A stretch of 64,000 bases of DNA from Clavibacter sp. VKM Ac-2873 (GCF_015351075.1 NZ_JADKRS010000001.1:558001-622000); one strand, 5' to 3'; shown: positions 45,695 to 55,441, counted from the first letter of the stretch. A program made the numbers and translations. The notes: generated by a model from the letters alone, not told the origin.

Positions 45695-46798
45695 TCAGGC
45701 GCGGTCGGGCGACTTGCGCCAGCGGATCCCCGCGGAGATGAAGCCGTCGAGGTCGCCGTCGAACACGTTGGACGGGTTGTTGACCTCGTGCTCGGTGCGG
45801 AGGTCCTTGACCATCTGGTACGGCGCGAGCACGTAGCTGCGCATCTGGTCGCCCCAGCTCGCCGTGATGTTGCCCGCGAGCTCCTTCTTGGTGGCCGCCT
45901 CCTGCTCGCGCTGCACGAGGAGCAGGCGCGACTGGAGCACCCGGAGGGCGGCGGCGCGGTTCTGGATCTGGCTCTTCTCGTTCTGGCAGGTGACGACGAT
46001 GCCGGTGGGCAGGTGGGTGATGCGCACCGCGGAGTCGGTCGTGTTGACGGACTGGCCGCCGGGGCCGGACGAGCGGAAGACGTCGACCCGCATGTCGTTC
46101 TCGGGGATCTCGATCGACTCGGTCTGCTCGATGAGCGGCACCACCTCGACGGCCGCGAAGGACGTCTGGCGCTTCCCGGCGGAGTTGAACGGGCTCATGC
46201 GCACCAGGCGGTGCGTGCCGGCCTCGACGGAGAGCGTGCCGAACGCGTAGGGCGCGTCGATCTCGAAGGTCGCCGACTTGATGCCCGCCTCCTCCGCGTA
46301 GGAGGTGTCGAGCACGGTGGCGGAGTAGTCGTGCTGCTCGGCCCAGCGCAGGTACATGCGCATGAGCATCTCGGCGAAGTCGGCCGCGTCGACGCCGCCG
46401 GCGCCCGCGCGGATGGTGACGACCGCGGGCCGCGGGTCGAACTCGCCGTTGAGGAGCGTCTGCACCTCGAGCTCGTCCATGATCTTGGTGATGCCGGCCA
46501 GCTCGACGACCGCCTCCTCGGCGGACTCCTCGTCGTCCTTCGCCATCTCGACGAGCACGTCGAGGTCGTCGAGCCGGCGCTGCAGCTCGTCGATGCGCTT
46601 GAGGTCGGCCTGCCGGTGGCTCAGGTCGCTCGTGACCTTCTGGGCCTTCTCCGTGTCGTCCCAGAGGTCCGGCTCGCCCGCCTGGGCGCTCAGCTCCTCG
46701 ACCTCCTGCTGCAGGCGCTCGACGCCGATCACCGAGCGGATGTTGGAGTAGGTGTCGCGCAATTCTGTGATCCGCGAAGAGAAGTCCTGGTCGATCAT
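45695..46798 (-). CDS. prfB: Peptide chain release factor 2
   Basis: The product is 367 aa. The stop-codon recognition motif SPF is in [18 protein letters not shown] near residue 200, and the catalytic GGQ is in [18 protein letters not shown] near residue 245. It releases chains at UGA and UAA. The frame is continuous from the ATG, so the +1 programmed frameshift that controls RF2 in many bacteria is absent. TAGGCT lies 10 nt before the ATG. It precedes ftsE-ftsX-smpB. Confidence 0.96.
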   Translation of the reverse strand: MIDQDFSSRITELRDTYSNIRSVIGVERLQQEVEELSAQAGEPDLWDDTEKAQKVTSDLSHRQADLKRIDELQRRLDDLDVLVEMAKDDEESAEEAVVELAGITKIMDELEVQTLLNGEFDPRPAVVTIRAGAGGVDAADFAEMLMRMYLRWAEQHDYSATVLDTSYAEEAGIKSATFEIDAPYAFGTLSVEAGTHRLVRMSPFNSAGKRQTSFAAVEVVPLIEQTESIEIPENDMRVDVFRSSGPGGQSVNTTDSAVRITHLPTGIVVTCQNEKSQIQNRAAALRVLQSRLLLVQREQEAATKKELAGNITASWGDQMRSYVLAPYQMVKDLRTEHEVNNPSNVFDGDLDGFISAGIRWRKSPDRA

Positions 46799-46808
46799 GG
46801 TGCCGCCC

Positions 46809-46814
46809 AGCCTA
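46809..46814 (-). promoter_or_regulatory. -10 hexamer TAGGCT upstream of prfB
   Basis: It is 10 nt before the prfB ATG at 46798, in the 75-nt divergent gap with the MFS gene. Confidence 0.4.
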
Positions 46815-46859
46815 CCGTCCGGGTCGCGGGCGACGTCCGGGGCGGGGCCCTGCCGCGCG

Positions 46860-46865
46860 TAGGCT
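46860..46865 (+). promoter_or_regulatory. -10 hexamer TAGGCT upstream of the MFS gene
   Basis: It ends 8 nt before the ATG at 46874. Confidence 0.45.
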
Positions 46866-46873
46866 CGGGGGCG

Positions 46874-48181
46874 ATGTCGACCCCCGATGCCCCCTTCTCC
46901 CTCCGCGCGGTGGCGCTCCCGGCGCTCCTGCCCGCGCTCCTGTTCTCCATCGGCGAGGGGGCGATCATCCCCATCATCCCGATCGTGGCCGGCAGCCTCG
47001 GCGCCACCCTCGGGATCGCCGCGTTCATCGGCGGCATGATCATGCTCGGCGAGCTCGTGGGCGACATCCCGAGCGGCTCCGTGGTGAGCCGCATCGGCGA
47101 GCGGACCGCCATGATCGGCGCGGCCTTCGTCTCCATCGGCGGCCTGGCGCTGTGCCTCGTCGCGCCGAACCCGCTCGTGCTCGGCGTGGGCGTCTTCCTC
47201 ATCGGCGTCTCGACCGCGGTCTTCGCGCTCGCCCGGCACGCGTTCATGACGAGCTTCGTGCCGCAGGCGTTCCGTGCCCGCGCGCTGTCGACGCTCGGCG
47301 GCACCTTCCGCGCCGGGTACTTCGTGGGGCCGTTCCTGGCCGCCGGCGTGATCCACCTGACGGGCGCCTCGCAGTCGGCGTTCGTGATCCACATCGTCGC
47401 GTGCCTCGCGGCCGCCGTGACGCTGCTCGTGCTGCCGGACCCGATGGACGTCGTGCGCCGCAACCGCGCGGCCGACCTGCAGAGCGCCGCCCCCGCGACA
47501 TCCGGCGAGCCGCAGGACGACGAGTCCGTGGCCGCGACCGCGGGTTCCGCTCCCCCGGTCCGCGAGTCCGCGAACCTCGCGCAGACGCTGTGGCGGTTCA
47601 AGGGCGTGCTCGTGAAGCTCGGCTCCGGCGCGGCCCTCATCGGGGCGATGCGCGCGGGCCGCGGCGTGCTCCTCCCCCTGTGGGCGGTGAGCATCGGCAT
47701 CTCGGACGCGAACACGGCCCTGCTGATCGGCATCGCGGGTGGTGTGGACTTCGCCCTCTTCTACGCGAGCGGCCAGATCATGGACCGCTTCGGCCGCCTC
47801 TGGAGCGCCGTGCCGTCGATGGTGGGGCTCGGCATCGGCTACCTCGTGCTCGCCTTCACGCCCGACCTGCCGACGAACGTGCAGTGGTTCATCGGCGTGG
47901 CCATGTTCATGTCGGTCGCGAACGGCGTGGGCTCGGGGATCCTCATGACCCTCGGCGCCGACCTCGCCCCGCGCGAGGACCCGGCCCCCTTCCTCGGCGC
48001 CTGGCGCTTCACGGGCGATGCCGGCAGCGCGGCGTCCCCGCTCCTCATCGCCGCGCTCACGTCCGCCGCGTCGCTCGCCGTCGCCAGCGGCGTGATGGGC
48101 GTGCTCGGGCTCATCGGCGCGGGCATCCTCGTGCGGTACGTGCCGCGGTACGTGCCGCGGAAGCCGCGGCCGACCGCCTGA
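46874..48181 (+). CDS. MFS transporter
   Basis: The product is 435 aa with twelve predicted membrane segments. The first segment has [22 protein letters not shown], loop 2-3 has [15 protein letters not shown], and a hydrophilic loop of ~60 residues (with [13 protein letters not shown]) separates the halves. [16 protein letters not shown] opens a later helix. Substrate unknown. The extreme C-terminus ([15 protein letters not shown]) is a short duplicated basic unit. It diverges from prfB and converges on the Tad genes. Confidence 0.88.
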   Translation: MSTPDAPFSLRAVALPALLPALLFSIGEGAIIPIIPIVAGSLGATLGIAAFIGGMIMLGELVGDIPSGSVVSRIGERTAMIGAAFVSIGGLALCLVAPNPLVLGVGVFLIGVSTAVFALARHAFMTSFVPQAFRARALSTLGGTFRAGYFVGPFLAAGVIHLTGASQSAFVIHIVACLAAAVTLLVLPDPMDVVRRNRAADLQSAAPATSGEPQDDESVAATAGSAPPVRESANLAQTLWRFKGVLVKLGSGAALIGAMRAGRGVLLPLWAVSIGISDANTALLIGIAGGVDFALFYASGQIMDRFGRLWSAVPSMVGLGIGYLVLAFTPDLPTNVQWFIGVAMFMSVANGVGSGILMTLGADLAPREDPAPFLGAWRFTGDAGSAASPLLIAALTSAASLAVASGVMGVLGLIGAGILVRYVPRYVPRKPRPTA

Positions 48182-48216
48182 CGCTCGACGGCTCCCGCGC
48201 TGTCCGGGCCCTCGAC

Positions 48217-48240
48217 GCCGAGCGCCCGAGGCCGCTCGGC
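48217..48240. terminator. Hairpin between the MFS gene and the Tad operon end
   Basis: An 8-bp stem (GCCGAGCG / CGCTCGGC) with an 8-nt loop lies in the 70-nt convergent gap. Confidence 0.45.
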
Positions 48241-48251
48241 CGATCCGCCGC

Positions 48252-48788
48252 TCAGCCGCCTCCCGCGGGTCCGACCTGCGCCGCGCCCGGCCCCACCAGC
48301 ACGCTCCGGGCCGTGCTCGTGACGTCGATGCGCACGCCGTCGGGCGCGAACAGGGACGCCACCGGCGGGATCCACGTGGCGGACAGGGTGACGCGCGCGC
48401 TGCGTCCGTCCGGGGTCGTGGCGGCGTCGACGTGGAGGTCGCGGATGCCCGCCGTCGGCTCGTCGGCGAGGAACGCCGTGACCGTCGAGGCGACGCCGTC
48501 GTCCGTGAGGGCCGGGAGCGCGACCCCGTCGTCGTCGACCGCGACCGCCGTCGGGCCGTTCCCGTCGACGTCGAAGGACTCGGCGCCCGCCAGCGCCGCC
48601 GCGTCGGCCAGCGAGAAGAGCCGGACGCGCTCGAGGTAGAGCGAGGACGCGGCCGAGACCATGAGGATCACCGCGAGGCCCAGCGCGCACGAGGCGATCA
48701 CGAGCGGCAGGATCGAGCCGTCGTCCCCGGCGTCGACGCCCGCGATCGCCGTCGGGCCGCGACGATGCCGCGACCGGCCGGCGATCAC
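48252..48788 (-). CDS. TadG-like / actinobacterial secretion-neighbourhood Tad protein
   Basis: The product is 178 aa. [26 protein letters not shown] forms one membrane segment near residue 20, followed by [10 protein letters not shown], the helix typical of TadE/TadG-type pseudopilins, and an extracellular domain. It lacks the Glu+5 seen in TadE-type pilins. The start is GTG at 48788, overlapping the previous stop as GTGA. It is the last gene of the Tad run and is likely a minor structural or assembly component. Confidence 0.7.
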   Translation of the reverse strand: MIAGRSRHRRGPTAIAGVDAGDDGSILPLVIASCALGLAVILMVSAASSLYLERVRLFSLADAAALAGAESFDVDGNGPTAVAVDDDGVALPALTDDGVASTVTAFLADEPTAGIRDLHVDAATTPDGRSARVTLSATWIPPVASLFAPDGVRIDVTSTARSVLVGPGAAQVGPAGGG

Positions 48789-49240
48789 CGTCCGCCTCGC
48801 GCGAAGACCGAGACGCGCTCGTCCGCGTCGCCGTGCACCGCGACCGATCCGGGGGCGTCCGGCCCGGCGACGGGTGGCGCGAGGGGGAGCTCGGCCGCGA
48901 CGCGGACGGAGACGTGGACGAGCGACCGCGGCGCGTGGCAGCGGACCGGATCCGGCGTGCACGTGATGTCGAGCGCGATCCCGTCGGGCGCGATCCCCTG
49001 GTCGGCGAGCGCGACCTCCACGGCCGACCGCGCCTCCCGCCGGCCGGACGCATCGTCCTCCGCGCGCACGTAGACGCGCGCAGCCTGGCGTGCCGCGCCC
49101 TCCGTGCCGAGCGCCGCCCCCTGGATCGCGGACAGGGCGAGGACGAGGTAGACGAGCGGGACGAGGAGGAGGACACCCGCCGTGATGAACTCCAGCGCCG
49201 CCGAGCCCCGGTCGTCAGCCCAGGCGCTCCACGGCCGCAT
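48785..49240 (-). CDS. TadE-like minor pilin (second)
   Basis: The product is 151 aa. The N-terminus reads DDRGSAALEFITAGVLLLVPLVYLV: the Gly before the hydrophobic helix and Glu at the +5 region fit a class-III prepilin processing site. The extracellular part has two Cys that could pair. The ATG at 49240 lies 26 nt inside the end of the preceding TadE gene. It probably forms part of the pilus tip or base. Confidence 0.8.
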   Translation of the reverse strand: MRPWSAWADDRGSAALEFITAGVLLLVPLVYLVLALSAIQGAALGTEGAARQAARVYVRAEDDASGRREARSAVEVALADQGIAPDGIALDITCTPDPVRCHAPRSLVHVSVRVAAELPLAPPVAGPDAPGSVAVHGDADERVSVFARGGR

Positions 49241-49595
49241 GGCCCGTCACCTCCAACCCGCGATCGACGCCCAGGAGGCCAATGAGGGGCAGCGTCGTCC
49301 GCACGGTGACGCTGACGACCGCGTGGCCGAGCACGGTGCCCGTGCCCGCCGTCACGTCCTCCGCGTAGCGCGCCCCCACGGCCGTCGTGATCAGCTCGCG
49401 CGTCCGCTCGACGCCGTCCGCGCGGGTGGCCCCGGCGAGCGCGGCCGTGCGCGCCCCCTCCGCCGCGGCGTCGAGCACGGTCGTCCGCACGTGCAGCGCC
49501 AGCGCGAGCTGGACCACCGACAGGGCGAGGACGACGAGGAGGGCGCCGACCATGACGAACTCGGCGGGTGCCGAGCCGCGGTCGTCACGCCGCAT
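49215..49595 (-). CDS. TadE-like minor pilin (first)
   Basis: The product is 126 aa. DDRGSAPAEFVMVGALLVVLALSV contains the prepilin-like Gly and a Glu five residues on, then the helix AEGARTAALAGA typical of TadE. No Cys. The ATG at 49595 overlaps the stop of the 64-aa gene by 1 nt (TGATG). Shares the segment order of the next gene and probably arose by duplication. Confidence 0.8.
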   Translation of the reverse strand: MRRDDRGSAPAEFVMVGALLVVLALSVVQLALALHVRTTVLDAAAEGARTAALAGATRADGVERTRELITTAVGARYAEDVTAGTGTVLGHAVVSVTVRTTLPLIGLLGVDRGLEVTGHAAVERLG

Positions 49596-49789
49596 CAGAA
49601 CGACGTGACCCGGTCGATGGCCTGGGTGAACACGTTCTGCAGCAGGGGCCCCGCCACGCTCCAGAGGATGACGACGAGCCCGGCGGTCATCAGCGTGATG
49701 AGCACCCAGCCGGGCACGTCGCCGCGGTCGTCCTCCCACGCGGTGGCGGGTCGGGCGTCGGCGCCCTGGGCGCCTCGTTCGTCGGTCAT
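49595..49789 (-). CDS. Small Flp-pilin-position membrane protein
   Basis: The product is 64 aa. A charged N-terminus ends in DDRGDVPGW and leads into one hydrophobic helix (VLITLMTAGLVVILWSVAG). It holds the position of the Flp major pilin in Tad loci, and its size fits, but it lacks the Glu that follows the cleavage Gly in Flp pilins (Trp stands near that place). It may be a diverged pilin or an accessory protein. The gene follows tadC by 50 nt. Confidence 0.65.
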   Translation of the reverse strand: MTDERGAQGADARPATAWEDDRGDVPGWVLITLMTAGLVVILWSVAGPLLQNVFTQAIDRVTSF

Positions 49790-49839
49790 GTCGTGCCTCT
49801 CGGTCGGTGTCGGATTCGTGATGGGTCGTCGGCGCCCGC

Positions 49840-50790
49840 CTACAGCCCGAGCTGCAGGACGACGACGCCGGGGAACAGGGCGAAGACGATGGTGAGCGGC
49901 AGGATGAGGAACACCAGCGGCACGAGCATCCCCACCTCCTTGCGGCCGGCGCTCTCGAGGAGCTCGCGCTTGGCGATCTCGCGGGCGTCCTGGGCCTGCG
50001 CGCGGAGGACCTCCGCCAGCGGGGTGCCGCGCTCCAAGGATCCGGCGAGCTGGTCGACGAGGCGGGACACGGCGGGCATCGCGAGGCGCCGGCCGAGGTC
50101 GTCGAAGGCGCGGGTGACGGGGATCCCCGTGCCGACGTCGGCGACCACGCGCCCCAACTCCCCCGCGAGCTCCCCCGAGCCGACGCGCGCCACGCGACGC
50201 AGGGCGTCGAGCAGGCCCTCCCCCGCGGCCAGGCTGAGAGCCAGGAACTCCAGCACGGTGGGCAGCTCCGCCTGGATGCGCGCGACCCGACGCGTGGCGC
50301 GCCGCTCGAGAGAGGTGTCGCAGGCGACGAGCCCGGCGATGCCAGCGACCACGGGCACGGCGACGAGCTGCGTCTGCGGCAGCCCTCCCGCCACGACCGC
50401 GGCGCCGCCCACCACGGCGGCGATCATGATGCCGGCCGCGGTGCCGAGGACGAGGCCGACGAGCTGTCGCGACCGATGCCGCTCGACGTCCTCGGTCGAG
50501 CCGGACTGGCCGAGCAGCCGCTCGATCCGCTCGGTGCCCCCGAGCACGCGCGCCAGTCCGCGCCGCAGCGGGACCACGGCGGGCGCTCCGAGCGTGCCGA
50601 GCACGGGCAGCGGGTGGACGGTCGTAAGGGCCAGGTGCCGACGTGCGCCCTCCGACACGTCGAGCACGTGCGGGGCCACGCGGTCCAGCAGGCGGGCGCG
50701 GCGGAAGCGGGGAACCGCGCCCATCATCGTCCAGAGCCCCACGCCCGCGACGAGCCCGAGGACGGCACCCCAGGACTCGACCGCCGTCAC
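49840..50790 (-). CDS. tadC: TadC-like type II/IV pilus membrane protein (T2SF family)
   Basis: The product is 316 aa. It has an N-terminal membrane segment, a cytoplasmic domain, and a T2SSF domain (~150-300) with LEFLALSLAAGEGLLDALRRVAR and VSRLVDQLAGSLERGTPLAEVLR, then a last membrane segment LVFLILPLTIVFALFPG. It forms the inner-membrane platform with TadB. The start is GTG at 50790, overlapping the tadB stop as GTGA. Confidence 0.88.
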   Translation of the reverse strand: MTAVESWGAVLGLVAGVGLWTMMGAVPRFRRARLLDRVAPHVLDVSEGARRHLALTTVHPLPVLGTLGAPAVVPLRRGLARVLGGTERIERLLGQSGSTEDVERHRSRQLVGLVLGTAAGIMIAAVVGGAAVVAGGLPQTQLVAVPVVAGIAGLVACDTSLERRATRRVARIQAELPTVLEFLALSLAAGEGLLDALRRVARVGSGELAGELGRVVADVGTGIPVTRAFDDLGRRLAMPAVSRLVDQLAGSLERGTPLAEVLRAQAQDAREIAKRELLESAGRKEVGMLVPLVFLILPLTIVFALFPGVVVLQLGL

Positions 50791-51650
50791 GCGAACCACC
50801 TCCGGTCCTCCGGCAGCCGCCCGAGGGCGAGCATCAGCCGGTACGCGACGGCGGACACGACGAGCCCGACGACGATCACGATGGTGCCCGTCGGGGTGTC
50901 GTACGCGGAGACGGCCTCCGATCGGGTGGAGAGCAGCGCCAGGATGATCCACGGGGCCGCGACGCCGAGCTTGGCCGCGTTGACGACCCAGGACTGCCGG
51001 GCCTCGGCCTCGCTGCGGATCGCCGCCTCCTCCCGGAGGAACCGGGCCAACCCCCGGAGCACGTCGGGCAGTTGCGTGCCGCCCACCTCGCGTGCCATCC
51101 GCAGCGTCTCCAGGATGCGGTCGGCCGTCGGATCCGCCAGCTGCTCCTTCAGCTCGTCGAGCGCCACGGCGAAGCTGCCCGTCGTGCGGTGCACCGAGGC
51201 GAACTCCCGGAAGGCGGGCCGGAGGACCGCGGGACCCGCGACGGCGAGCGACGCCACCGCGTCCGGCAGCCCCATGCCCGCGCGGACCGCGCTCACGAGG
51301 TGGTCGACGACGTCGGGCCACACCTCCCGATGGGCCCGACGGCGGGAGGCGGAGCGCGCCCCGACGATCGCCCACGGGAGCAGCAGACCCGTGGCCGCCG
51401 CGGCGAGCGCGGCGCCGTCCACGCGGAGGAGCGCCTCCACCAGGATCCCCGCCGCGAGCCCGACCAGCCCGGACACGGCGAGGAACGAGCTGACGGAGAC
51501 CCGGCTGAGGCCGGCGTGCGTGAGCCGGTCGTGGACCGATGCGGTCAGCCCACGTCGTCGGACCGGTCCGTCGGCCGAGCTCGGCCACAGGCGCGGCGAG
51601 ATCAGGAGCAGGAGGCCCGCACCGAGCACGAGCCCGAGGGCGACGCTCAC
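50787..51650 (-). CDS. tadB: TadB-like type II/IV pilus membrane protein (T2SF family)
   Basis: The product is 287 aa. Three to four membrane segments flank a T2SSF domain with WPDVVDHLVSAVRAGMGLPDAVASL (~100) and LRMAREVGGTQLPDVLRGLARFLREEA (~185). It partners TadC as the assembly platform for the pilus. The start is GTG at 51650, overlapping the tadA stop. Strict stop-start overlaps through tadA-tadB-tadC argue for equal stoichiometry. Confidence 0.88.
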   Translation of the reverse strand: MSVALGLVLGAGLLLLISPRLWPSSADGPVRRRGLTASVHDRLTHAGLSRVSVSSFLAVSGLVGLAAGILVEALLRVDGAALAAAATGLLLPWAIVGARSASRRRAHREVWPDVVDHLVSAVRAGMGLPDAVASLAVAGPAVLRPAFREFASVHRTTGSFAVALDELKEQLADPTADRILETLRMAREVGGTQLPDVLRGLARFLREEAAIRSEAEARQSWVVNAAKLGVAAPWIILALLSTRSEAVSAYDTPTGTIVIVVGLVVSAVAYRLMLALGRLPEDRRWFA

Positions 51651-52882
51651 GGCGCCCCCACCAGGACGCGGAGCGGATCGAGCCCCGCCGCCCGGAACTT
51701 CGCCAGGTGCGCCGGCTGTCCGCCGGTGGCCGTGAGCACCCCGTCCTCCAGCGTGAACACGGAGCTGGCCTCGATGACCATGCCCGCGTGCCGACCGCCG
51801 GGGGCGAGGATCTCGACCACCCGGCGGGCACCGGACGGCAGCACCTCCAGGTGCACGACGAGGTCGACCGAGGTCGCGACGGTCGGCACGACGAACGCGG
51901 AGTCGATGTTGCGGCCGGCCAGCAGCGGCAGGGTGCACAGCTTCACCAGCGCCTCCCGCGCGCTGTTGGCGTGGATGGAGCACATGCCCGGCACGCCCGA
52001 GTTGAGCGCGATGAGGAGGTCGAGGCACTCCGCCTCGCGCACCTCGCCGACCACGAGCCGGTCCGGCCGCATCCGGAGCGCCTCCTTGATGAGGCGCCGC
52101 AGCGTGATCTCGCCCGAGCCCTCGAGGCTCGGCTGGCGGCACTGCATGGCCACGACGTCACGACCCGCGGGATCGAGCTCGAAGGTCTCCTCGACCGTGA
52201 CGATGCGATCCGAGGCGCGCGCCGCGGACAGGAGGGCGTCGATCATCGTCGTCTTGCCCGTGTGCGTCGCGCCGCTGACCACGATGGAGAGGCCGGCCCG
52301 GACGCTCATGCGCAGGAACTCCGCGGCCTGCAGCGGCAGGCTGCCGAGGGCGACGAGGTGGTCGAGGTCGCGGATGCGCCGGGAGAACTTGCGGATGTTG
52401 ACCGCCCAGTGCCGTCGCGTCACGTCGGGGATCACCACGTGCAGCCGGGATCCGTCCGGCAGCGACGCGTCCACGAACGGCGTCGACAGGTCCACCCGCC
52501 TGCCGGACGACTGCAGCATCCGCTCGACGAGATCGCGGACCTCGGCGTCCGTGAGGACCAGCGGGGTCAGCTCGGGGACGCCCGATCGCGCGACGAACAC
52601 GCGGGTGGGCGCGTTGATCCAGATCTCCTCGATCGAGTCGTCGTCGAGGAGGGGCTGCAGGGCGCCGAAGCCCGTGATGCGCGCGAGCACCTGCCGCTCG
52701 GTGGCGGCCTCGTCGTCGAGGAGCCGGGAGTCGGATCCGAGCGCCTGCTCCGCGAACCGCCGCACCTCCTCGCGCACGACCGCGGCTGTTCCCGCGGGAT
52801 CCGCCACCGACCCGTCGTCCCGCAGTCGCTCGCGCACGCGTCCGGCGATGGTGTCGAGGGGGGTCCGCGTCTGCACCCGCAC
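51647..52882 (-). CDS. tadA: TadA/CpaF family secretion ATPase
   Basis: The product is 411 aa. It is the hexameric motor for pilus polymerisation. N-terminal domain with LLDDDSIEEIWINAP (~80), Walker A as VVSGATHTGKTTMIDAL (~205; His-Thr in the loop where Gly-Ser-Gly is common), Asp box FELDPAGRDVVAM, Walker B RLVVGEVREAECLDLL (~280) and the His box MCSIHANSAREAL (~300). The start is GTG at 52882. No ssd/tadZ gene stands upstream; xylB is there instead, 69 nt away. Confidence 0.92.
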   Translation of the reverse strand: MRVQTRTPLDTIAGRVRERLRDDGSVADPAGTAAVVREEVRRFAEQALGSDSRLLDDEAATERQVLARITGFGALQPLLDDDSIEEIWINAPTRVFVARSGVPELTPLVLTDAEVRDLVERMLQSSGRRVDLSTPFVDASLPDGSRLHVVIPDVTRRHWAVNIRKFSRRIRDLDHLVALGSLPLQAAEFLRMSVRAGLSIVVSGATHTGKTTMIDALLSAARASDRIVTVEETFELDPAGRDVVAMQCRQPSLEGSGEITLRRLIKEALRMRPDRLVVGEVREAECLDLLIALNSGVPGMCSIHANSAREALVKLCTLPLLAGRNIDSAFVVPTVATSVDLVVHLEVLPSGARRVVEILAPGGRHAGMVIEASSVFTLEDGVLTATGGQPAHLAKFRAAGLDPLRVLVGAP

Positions 52883-52951
52883 AGGATGCTGATCAGGGGG
52901 TCTCCCCGCCGAGCCCGTCCACAGGGCGACGAGGCAGCACCGACCGGCGCG

Positions 52952-54376
52952 TCAGTACCCCAGCTCCGCCTTCGCCGCCGCGTACGCCGCGCGCACTGCG
53001 GGCACGCCCGGCGCGTCGAAGACCTCGTCGCCCGCGAGGGGCCACTCGGGGACGCTGCCCGTGAGGATCCACGCGGCCTGCTTCGCGGCGCCGTCGGCGA
53101 CGAACTCGCCCGCGTCCGGCACGTGGATCGGCACGCCGAAGACGGTCGGCGCGATCTCGCGGACGGCGCGGCTCTTCGCCCCGCCGCCGATGAGGAGCAC
53201 GCGCTCCACCTCGACGCCCTGGCGCGTGATCGCGTCGAGGCCGTCGGCCAGGCCGCACAGCATGCCCTCGACGTGCGCGCGGGCCATGGTCGCGGGCGTC
53301 GAGTTGCGGAGGGTCATGCCGTGCAGGGATGCGGTCGCGTCGGGCAGGTTCGGGGTCCGCTCGCCCTCGAAGTAGGGCAGGAGCACGAGGCCGTCCGATC
53401 CCGCGGGCGCCTCGAGCGCGAGGTCGGACAGCCGCGCGTGGTCGACGCCGAGGAGGCGCGCGCCGCCGTCGAGCACGCGGGCGGCGTTGAGGGTCGCGAT
53501 GAGCGGGAGGAAGTTGCCCGTGGCGTCCGCGAAGCCGGCGACCGTGCCGGACGCGTCGGTGATGGGATCCGCCGTGACGGCGAACACCGTGCCGGACGTG
53601 CCGATGGAGACGACCACGTCGCCCGGGACCGCGCCGAGGCCGAGCGCGGCGGCCGCGTTGTCGCCCGCGCCGGGGCCGACGGGGATGCCTGCCGGGACGC
53701 CGGGGATCCCGTCGCCCGTGACGCCGGCGGACTCGCCGGGGCCGAGTACCCGCGGCAGGCCCACGACGCGGCCGAGCGCGCGCTCCAGCAGATCGAGGCG
53801 GTACTCCCCCGTGACGCTCGACCAGTACGCGGTGCCGCTCGCGTCGGAGCGGTCGGTGGCGAGGGCGGCGAGGTCCGCGGATCCGACGCCGTGGCCGAGG
53901 AGGCGCCAGGTCAGCCAGTCGTGCGGGAGCGCGACGGCGCCGACGCGGGCGGCGTTCTCGGGCTCGGTGTCGCGCAGCCAGCGGAGCTTGGTGGCGGTGA
54001 AGGAGGCGACCGGGACGACGCCCAGGGCGCTCGCCCACGCCTCGGCGCCGAGCTCGTCGCGGAGGTCGGCGGCGGCTTGAGCGGACCGCGTGTCGTTCCA
54101 GAGGAGCGCGTCGCGGACCACGGCGCCCGACTCGTCGAGGCAGACCATCCCGTGCTGCTGGCCGCCGATCGAGATCGCGGCGACGTCGTCGAGGCCGCCC
54201 GCGTCGGCGATGGCGGCGAGGAGCGCGTCCCACCAGTGCGCGGGATCCACCTCCGAGCCGTCGGGGTGGGACGCGCGGCCCGAGCGCACCAGGGCGCCCG
54301 TCTCGAGGTCGCGGACGACCACCTTGCAGCTCTGCGTGGAGGAGTCGATGCCTGCTACCAGTGTCTTCGTTGTCAC
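52952..54376 (-). CDS. xylB: Xylulokinase (FGGY family carbohydrate kinase)
   Basis: The product is 474 aa. [17 protein letters not shown] starts the ASKHA ATPase fold; [16 protein letters not shown] near residue 75 and [12 protein letters not shown] near 90 bind the sugar and match XylB rather than glycerol kinase; [11 protein letters not shown] near 255 and [15 protein letters not shown] near 405 bind ATP and carry FGGY features. It phosphorylates D-xylulose. I chose GTG at 54376, 7 nt after TAATAT; an ATG at 54385 in frame lies inside that hexamer region. No xylose isomerase or transporter is adjacent. Confidence 0.9.
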   Translation of the reverse strand: MTTKTLVAGIDSSTQSCKVVVRDLETGALVRSGRASHPDGSEVDPAHWWDALLAAIADAGGLDDVAAISIGGQQHGMVCLDESGAVVRDALLWNDTRSAQAAADLRDELGAEAWASALGVVPVASFTATKLRWLRDTEPENAARVGAVALPHDWLTWRLLGHGVGSADLAALATDRSDASGTAYWSSVTGEYRLDLLERALGRVVGLPRVLGPGESAGVTGDGIPGVPAGIPVGPGAGDNAAAALGLGAVPGDVVVSIGTSGTVFAVTADPITDASGTVAGFADATGNFLPLIATLNAARVLDGGARLLGVDHARLSDLALEAPAGSDGLVLLPYFEGERTPNLPDATASLHGMTLRNSTPATMARAHVEGMLCGLADGLDAITRQGVEVERVLLIGGGAKSRAVREIAPTVFGVPIHVPDAGEFVADGAAKQAAWILTGSVPEWPLAGDEVFDAPGVPAVRAAYAAAKAELGY

Positions 54377-54383
54377 GATCAAC

Positions 54384-54389
54384 ATATTA
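54384..54389 (-). promoter_or_regulatory. -10 hexamer TAATAT upstream of xylB
   Basis: The most A/T-rich hexamer of the region, 7 nt before the GTG start at 54376, giving leaderless geometry. Confidence 0.5.
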
Positions 54390-54417
54390 GGGGGCGTCCT
54401 AAGCTGGTCGGGCACCC

Positions 54418-54502
54418 GCGGGAGTGGTGGAATCGGTAGACACGCAGGATTTAGGTTCCTGTGCTTTCGAGCGTGAGGGTTCAAGTCCCTTCTCCCGCAC
54501 CA
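54418..54502 (+). tRNA. tRNA-Leu (anticodon UAG)
   Basis: Class II tRNA. The acceptor stem GCGGGAG/CTCCCGC is closed, the anticodon stem CAGGA/TCCTG holds the loop TTTAGGT with anticodon TAG at its centre, a long variable arm follows, and the T-arm carries GGTTCAAGTCC. CCA is encoded at 54500-54502. It decodes CUA and, by wobble, other CUN leucine codons. Confidence 0.95.
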
Positions 54503-54580
54503 CCGGCCTCGGCCCCTGATCGGCGCCGCGCCCCTCGACCGGGGGTGTCCCGGACTCGGCGCGCACGCGGCCGCTCCCGA

Positions 54581-54586
54581 TATCCT
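54581..54586 (+). promoter_or_regulatory. -10 hexamer TATCCT upstream of the DedA gene
   Basis: It lies 56 nt before the GTG start at 54643 in the 140-nt gap after the tRNA. The rest of the gap shows no gene. Confidence 0.3.
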
Positions 54587-54642
54587 GGGCTCTGCCAGGT
54601 CGCTCCGCTCACGTCGCGACCCACCACGACTGGAGCCACCAC

Positions 54643-55371
54643 GTGCATCCCCTGCTCATCGACTTCCTCGATTCGACGACCCTCATCGAGTCGTTCGGGG
54701 GATTCGCCCTCATCGGGATCTGCCTCATCATCTTCGCCGAGACCGGCCTGCTCTTCGGGTTCCTCTTCCCCGGCGACACGCTCCTCGTCATCGCGGGGCT
54801 GACCCTCCCCGGGATCACCGGCATCGACATCTGGTGGGTCTGCCTCGCGGTCGCCTTCGCCGCCTTCGCCGGCGGCGAGGTCGGCTACCTCATCGGCCAC
54901 AAGGCGGGACCGCGGGTCTTCGAGCGCAAGGACTCCGGCATCTTCAGCCGGCAGAACGTCGTGCGCACCAACGCGTTCTTCGCGCGCTTCGGCGGGCTCG
55001 CCGTCATCGCGGCGCGCTTCGTGCCCATCGTCCGCACGTTCGCGCCCATCGCGGCCGGCGTCGGCCACATGGACTACCGCAAGTACTCCCTCTACAACGC
55101 GATCGGCGCCCTCATCTGGGGCGCGGGCCTCACCTTCCTGGGCCACCTGCTCAACGGCTTCCCGCCCATCCGCGACTTCGTCACGCACTACATCGACTAC
55201 GTGCTCCTGGGGGCCGTGTTCATCACCGTGGTGCCGGCAGCCATCCACTTCCTCCGCGCGCGCAAGCACGCGCACGACGAGGAGGCGGCCGGCGTCGCGC
55301 CCGAGGGCGAGGACCTCGCGCTGACCCCCGAGGAGTTCGACCAGGACCCCTCGAACGACCCGCGCCGCTGA
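54643..55371 (+). CDS. DedA family membrane protein
   Basis: The product is 242 aa with five to six hydrophobic segments. The family motifs are [16 protein letters not shown] near residue 30, the E-x-G-Y region [15 protein letters not shown] near 75 and [16 protein letters not shown] near 130, which contains the conserved membrane Arg pair. DedA proteins have been linked to undecaprenyl-phosphate or phospholipid flipping. The acidic C-terminal tail (~215-242) is hydrophilic. Start GTG at 54643; no strong Shine-Dalgarno. Confidence 0.92.
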   Translation: MHPLLIDFLDSTTLIESFGGFALIGICLIIFAETGLLFGFLFPGDTLLVIAGLTLPGITGIDIWWVCLAVAFAAFAGGEVGYLIGHKAGPRVFERKDSGIFSRQNVVRTNAFFARFGGLAVIAARFVPIVRTFAPIAAGVGHMDYRKYSLYNAIGALIWGAGLTFLGHLLNGFPPIRDFVTHYIDYVLLGAVFITVVPAAIHFLRARKHAHDEEAAGVAPEGEDLALTPEEFDQDPSNDPRR

Positions 55372-55404
55372 GTCGCCCGGCCGCGGGCGCTGATCCGCGG
55401 ATCC

Positions 55405-55436
55405 CGGCGCGACCGGCGCCGCGCGGCGTCGCGCCG
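55405..55436. terminator. Hairpin between convergent DedA and CDF genes
   Basis: A 9-bp stem (CGGCGCGAC / GTCGCGCCG) with a 14-nt loop lies in the 70-nt convergent gap. Confidence 0.5.
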
Positions 55437-55441
55437 CCCGA

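Noticed and set aside
45695-46798. Programmed +1 frameshift in prfB
   Set aside because: The frame is open from the ATG through the early codons with no in-frame TGA slip site.
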